From Rhynochetos jubatus (taxonomy: Eukaryota; Chordata; Aves; Eurypygiformes; Rhynochetidae), in contig CM050650.1 of assembly GCA_027574665.1 (NCBI GenBank), positions 95,577,086 to 95,641,085 of the forward strand: a stretch of 64,000 bases of DNA. The letters are read 5' to 3'. The translations under genes were made by a program, and so were the position numbers. Positions within the stretch are counted from its first letter, which is position 1, and the number at the start of each line of letters is the position of its first letter. Below the pieces are notes generated by a model, which did no database searches, was not told the DNA's origin, and worked only from the letters and a program-made list of their open reading frames with translations. Below are positions 59,459 to 64,000 of the stretch, in pieces.

Positions 59459-60477
59459 CCAACAACAACAACCAACAACAACCACAACAACAACCAACAA
59501 CAACAACAACAACCAACAACAACAACAACAACCAACAACAACAACAACAACCAACAACAACAACCAACAACAACAACAACCAACAACAACAACCACCACC
59601 ACCACCAACACCACCAACAACCAACAACAACAACAAACAACAACAACAACAACCAACAACAACAACAACCAACAACAACAACAACAACCAACAACAACAA
59701 CAACCAACAACAACAACAACAACCAACACCAACACCAACAACAACCAACAACACCAACAACACCCAACAACAACAACAACCAACAACACCAACAACAACA
59801 ACCAACAACACCCAACAACAACAACAACCAACAACACCAACAACAACAACCAACAACACCAACAACAACCAACAACAACAACCAACAACAACAACAACCA
59901 ACAACAACAACAACCACCAACAACAACAACAACAACAACAACAAACAACAACAACTCCAATGAACACCCCACAAAACACTACTGTGAGAAACAGCCCTGT
60001 GAACACCAACTGAAGAAGGAGTGGATGAATGCTCTCCAGGCACCTGACCAGGAAGTGGATATTCCTAGAAGGAAACTGCAGCCCATGGAGAGTCTGTGCT
60101 GTCTCAGGGAAGAAGGTGAGTGGGAAGAGACAAACTTAGGGAGTAATCAAAACCCCCATTCCCCATACCCCTGCACTCCTTGGTGAGTGGTGAGGAGATA
60201 GGGGAGTCAGGAATGAAGGAGTGAATTTGAGCCTAGAAAAGGGGTGGGAGTGGAGGACAGTGTTGTTTTAATTTTGCCTATTTTATTTTTTTGTAAACTA
60301 AATTAAGATTTCCCAAAATGAGTGTTTTGCCCATGACAATAATTAGTCAATGATCTCCCTGTCTTTATCTCAACCCAGGAGCTTTTCCACCTTATTTTCT
60401 CCTGTTGTGTCACTGAGGAAAAGGAGAGAGAGGGGCTGGGTAGGCACCTGGCAGCAAGTCAGTGTCAATCCACCATA
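59152..60477 (+). mobile_element. LTR, family A copy 4 (A4), carrying a CAA array
   Basis: It starts TGTGTTGGTGGTCTGTG and has the family blocks 'ggtgttggcagcgggggctg', 'aacatatttaag' (TATA-like, about 59321-59332) and 'aactgcagcccatggagag'. Downstream come 'tgttttgcccatgacaataattagtc' and the 3' end 'gtgtcaatccaccata'. Removing the internal A/C-only array leaves about 770 bp, shorter than A1 or A3, so modules are missing. No matching target duplication was found. The array lies downstream of the TATA-like box, so it would be in the transcript of a live LTR. Confidence 0.75.
59403..59955 (+). repeat. 553-nt A/C-only CAA/CCA array
   Basis: There is not one G or T on the + strand for 553 nt. 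It starts as a pure CAA microsatellite (about 18 units), then turns into CAA runs punctuated by extra C (CCAACAA) every 13-20 bases, with a CCA-rich patch near 59592. A 48-bp unit at 59763-59810 is repeated exactly at 59811-59858, so it has higher-order tandem structure. All six frames are open (Gln/Thr/Asn on +; Val/Leu/Cys on -), which explains the 200-280-codon frames here. They are not genes. Confidence 0.97.
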
Positions 60478-61729
60478 GTCATATTAAATGTTAACCAAGG
60501 TGTAACAAAAAGAAAAAAAAATGAGCAAGCCTGAAAACAAACATGGAAATTTGTAAAAAGTGGGGTGAGACATCTTGGGGTGGGATGAGGAGCAGTGACC
60601 CTGCTTGAACACTGCTAGGTATTACTCTGTGACAACCATATTCCTGCCTTGGTGAGACACAGCACCTCCCTATGGGGTGCAGAAGCAAAATTCACCCAGC
60701 TGGCAACCCACAAGGCAAGAAAGGTATGGGTGTACAACTTCCCAGGGTACATGCAGGCCTGTATGGAGCACCTGCCCATGGCTGGTGTTTCAGCTGGGCA
60801 CAAGCAGTGCTGAGGATACATGCTCAGTTGGAGCACCCTCATATCTACAGGAGGGTCTGGGTGTGGGGAAGCTGCATCGACATGAGGAATGGGGGTATCT
60901 GTAACATACACTGGTAGGGTTTGCATATGAGTGTGTGTGTGATTGTAACCTTCTGGGATTAATTATATAAGGGTTAGTTATATAGGTGTTTATTAGCATG
61001 TTGTAAGTGAAAATACTGTTGATTATCTGCTGTATTACTGATATTGATTCTGAATATATAATTAATTGATTGGTAGTTAATTACATGCCATTAATAAATA
61101 GATAAATCAATCCTGAATAGATTAAAACTCTGTCAAGTGAGTTTAACTTAAACTGTTCAGCAGTTTTTCCTAGAAACAGCTTACTACTGTTCTTTTGGTG
61201 AAGCTAATGTTCAGATGCCAAAAGTGTTATAGGTGCCAAACTCTAGTCACAGAAAGTACACTTAATTGTTATGTATTTTCCCAAAAATTTCCTTACACAC
61301 CTAAATTTTCTTTAGTGAATGTGTCTCAGGGTAGAATTTTATTACTTAAAAATAAGTGCTAATCAATACACTTCAGTGCCATCCTAGGTGACTAAGCTTC
61401 TGTTATAGTCCGTAGAATCTAATCAATATAGACAACAATGACTAAATTCTAAACCAAAACTAATCTCACTAACCACCAGCGACTTGATTATACAGGCATA
61501 GTAACAGTATTTGAAGTGACCTATGGTGTCCCAACTGTCTTACAGTTGTCATTCTATAAAGGCATGTTCTCACATAGCTTCTCTGTCATTCCTACGAGAA
61601 CTATATTAATACCTTAATACATTCATCAGGAGATGAATGAAACCTTAGGTGTTTATTAGAGGGAGATGACCTTTTGTGTTAACTAGGCAACTACTTACGC
61701 CATTAGAAGTCTGAGTGTTTAGAACATGT
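60478..61729. other. Unassigned DNA; GC-richer patch 60550-60930
   Basis: The patch has several overlapping 65-100-codon frames on both strands and is more GC-rich than typical flanks. No domain or repeat recognised. A 'ttatata(a)gg' doublet lies at 60962-60983. The rest is AT-rich. Confidence 0.5.
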
Positions 61730-61734
61730 ATAGG

Positions 61735-62709
61735 AGTTTTGAGTTTGCATGGCAAGGTTTTGGTAGCAGGGGGGCTGCAGGGGTGGCTTCTGTGAGAAAC
61801 TGCTTCCCCCATGTTCAATAGAGCCAATGCCAGCCACCTCCATGATGGACGCCCCTCTGGCCAAGCCGAACAGCTACAGTCGTAGTGCTTCTCTGATAAC
61901 ATATTTAAGAAGGGGGGGAAAACTGCATAAGAGAAACTGCAGCCAGAGTGACAATATGGGAGAGAAACAATTCTTCAGACTTCAAGGTCAGTGGAGGAGG
62001 AGGGGGAGGAAATGCTCCAGGTGCTGAGCAGAGATATCCTGGCAGCCCCCAGTGCAGACCATGGAGGTCTACAACGGAGCAGAGACCCACCTGCAGGCCA
62101 GGGAGAACCCCACACTGGAGAAGGTGGATGCCTGAAGGAGGCTGTGACCCTGGAGCAGGCTCCTGGCAGGACCTGTGGACCCATGGAGAGAGAAGCCCAG
62201 GCTGGAGAAGATTTGCTGACTGAAGAACTGCAGACCATGGGAAGGACTCACATTGGAGAAGTTCATGGAGGACTGTTTCCTGTGGGAGGAACCCCACGCT
62301 GTAGGAGTGTGAGGAGTACTCCCCCTGAGGATGAAGGATCAGCAGAAACAACGTGTGGTGAACTGACTACAACCCCCCATCACACTTGTGCCACTTGGGG
62401 AGAGGAGGTAGAGAAATTGTGAGTGAAGTTGAGCTTAAGAAGAAGGGAGGGGTTAGGGAGAAGGTGTTTTAAGATTTTGTTTTAGCTCTCATTATCCTGC
62501 TCTGATTTGATTGGTAACTATTTTTTTTTTTCCCCCACCAATATCAGTCTGTTTTGCCTGAGATATTATTTGCTGAATCATGTCTCCCTGTCCTTATCTC
62601 AATCCACAAGCTTTCAGTTATATTTTTCTCTTCCCTGTACAGCTGAGGATGGGAGTGATAGAGCAGCTTTGGTGGCCACCTGGCCTCCAGCCAGGGCCAA
62701 CTAATCACA
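61735..62709 (+). mobile_element. Solo LTR, family A copy 3 (A3), with 5-bp target duplication
   Basis: A 975-bp LTR with ATAGG at 61730-61734 and again at 62710-62714. It contains 'gagtttgcatggcaaggttttggtagcagggg', TATA-like 'aacatatttaag' (about 61899-61910), purine-rich 'ccatggagg...ctggag' modules, 'ctgttttgcctgagatatt' and the end 'ccagccagggccaactaatcaca'. The leading TG is mutated to AG. Overlapping frames up to 148 codons inside reflect low stop density, not genes. This copy best defines the family boundaries in the window. Confidence 0.88.
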
Positions 62710-62714
62710 ATAGG

Positions 62715-64000
62715 TACTTATATGTAGACTCTTAAAATTAGGTATTTTAATTTGGTATTAAATCCCACCCTATGTGTGAGGTACTCAACAGCTATCTCAG
62801 CCAAAGGAAATTTTATTGGGTTTAGATTAGATACATACAAATTAAAGTTTTTTCTTCAGTGTTCTTGTGAACACGAACTTTGTAATCAGCTCTTTTGATA
62901 TAGGAGCATTTCAAATCCCACAATTTCAAATTAGTAGGAGCTTGCTAAACTAACCTGACATCCAAATAAAAAATCATCTTAATAGCTGGGCTGCAATATC
63001 AGAATGTCTAATATTACTAATTTTCAACTCCTATGAATTTTGCCTTTCTGTCTGTAGAGTGATGTACATCAACTAAGAGGTAGAACTTTAATTTTATTCT
63101 AGTTTTGGCTTGCATTAGAGCACAGTCTGGTCATCAGTACAAATCTCTTCAGACTAAGTTTTATTCAGGTTTCCACTTCCCAGCCAAATTCTGTAATCAA
63201 GAGGTTGTTTGGCAAAGTGGGACAATGTTCAGGTCCTATTTGGATCTTCTCACTTTTCAATCTGGGTTCTGTAATGTCACTCCAACTTTTCCCTATAGGT
63301 TTCTATTTCTGTACTGTAAAATCCCTTTCAGAACTAGATGTTTATTTTCATATACTGCAGTGTAGCATGTCATAGTTCCTACAACCCATTGACAGTCTGG
63401 CTCTTCATCTTTTCTGGCCAAATTCAGCTTTGTGTACAGTGTTGCAGTTTCAGCACATTTAGCTGCTTGACTCCAAGACTTCTTTCTGTACGTCTGCAAT
63501 GGAGAAATCAATTTCTAATTTCCAAGATTACTTGAAAGATTAATTAAGTATTGTTTCAATCCTTTGAAGATTAGAATGCTACATGAAAAACAGTATTATC
63601 ATATAAATGTTCTTCCTGAAAACACAAGATACATTTAGTTGGATGAATGTGGAAGCTTTCTTTTTTAAACCTGTCTCAATTTCTTTTTTTTTTTTTTTAT
63701 TTTTCTAAAGAGTAGGAGGTGTTTCACATTATAATTGAATTTCCATCATCTGGAACATATAGGCTTCTATGTAAAGAGAAACTTCTCTTTTTTTTAAATT
63801 TTTTCTTTCTTTTTTTTCTTATGTTATATTGAATACATCATTGAATTGTAATACATTTTTCAAATGTATTACAAATGCATACATATTGAATGCATTTTTC
63901 TTGTTATAATGTTTTTTATTGTAGTTAAGGTCTCTTGTCCACTATAAGTGAAACTAGTTTGAGGCACCTTTCCTGAGAGTTTCAGTTGCATGCAGAAAAC
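62715..64000. other. Unique AT-rich DNA, no gene seen
   Basis: About 1.3 kb with T-rich tracts (63683-63709, 63789-63820) and chance frames under 90 codons. Nothing recognisable to the window edge. Confidence 0.55.

Noticed and set aside
59170-60043. Long frames (214-279 codons) on both strands through the CAA array
   Set aside because: They are open only because the array contains no stop-forming combinations. The translations are simple Q/T/N or V/L/C runs.
1-64000. Host genes, RNA genes, CRISPR or a novel gene system
   Set aside because: No multi-exon pattern, tRNA or rRNA signature, or spaced direct repeats could be supported. Apart from transposon remnants and simple repeats the DNA looks intergenic or deep intronic.

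Overview
The window looks like bird nuclear DNA from a gene-poor, AT-rich region. The main evidence is a dozen CR1 LINE fragments, several ending in the avian-type 3' terminal ATTCTATG-like repeat, plus six or more solo long terminal repeats (LTRs) of types I recognise from avian endogenous retroviruses. The variety of LTRs suits a neoavian bird better than a chicken-like one, but I cannot name the species. I found no host protein-coding exon, tRNA, rRNA, small-RNA gene, CRISPR array or bacterial feature. Every open frame longer than about 130 codons lies in a repeat or reads as chance AT-rich sequence.

Layout. 0-1.7 kb: an LTR (family A) interrupted by another LTR (family B). 1.7-15.9 kb: mostly unique AT-rich DNA with a short CR1 ORF2 piece near 5.4 kb, a decayed retrovirus-like segment near 6.5-7.2 kb (reverse strand) and a CR1 3' end near 8.2 kb. 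15.9-16.75 kb: a CR1 3' end split by a second family-B LTR with a perfect 6-bp target duplication. 17.77-17.93 kb: a perfect 159-bp GAAG microsatellite. 18-27 kb: unique. 27.4 and 35.15 kb: two copies of a dispersed repeat I cannot classify. 28.0-28.6 kb: a reverse-strand solo LTR with a perfect 5-bp duplication. 31.5 kb: a compact cluster of AP-1, CRE-like and GC-box motifs. 32.4, 40.6 and 45.6 kb: three more solo LTRs. 47.86 kb: a perfect 36-bp AT palindrome.

48.7-62.7 kb is a dense transposon cluster: LTR A2; an LTR containing a CR1 insertion; a CR1 5' part (5' UTR, ORF1 with an esterase domain, ORF2 endonuclease) that stops at the start of the reverse transcriptase; a reverse-strand CR1 3' part just downstream; a further 1.2-kb reverse-strand CR1; an ancient CR1 with a G-quadruplex-like run; an LTR holding a 553-nt A/C-only CAA array; and LTR A3 with a 5-bp duplication. 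The last 1.3 kb is unique.

Nothing here forms a working gene system. The window's value lies in its insertion history: at least three nested insertions, one CR1 that may have been cut and inverted, one large unstable-looking A/C-only array, and one repeat family that may not be catalogued. Family names come from memory of avian repeats and were not searched; coordinates of decayed ends are approximate.
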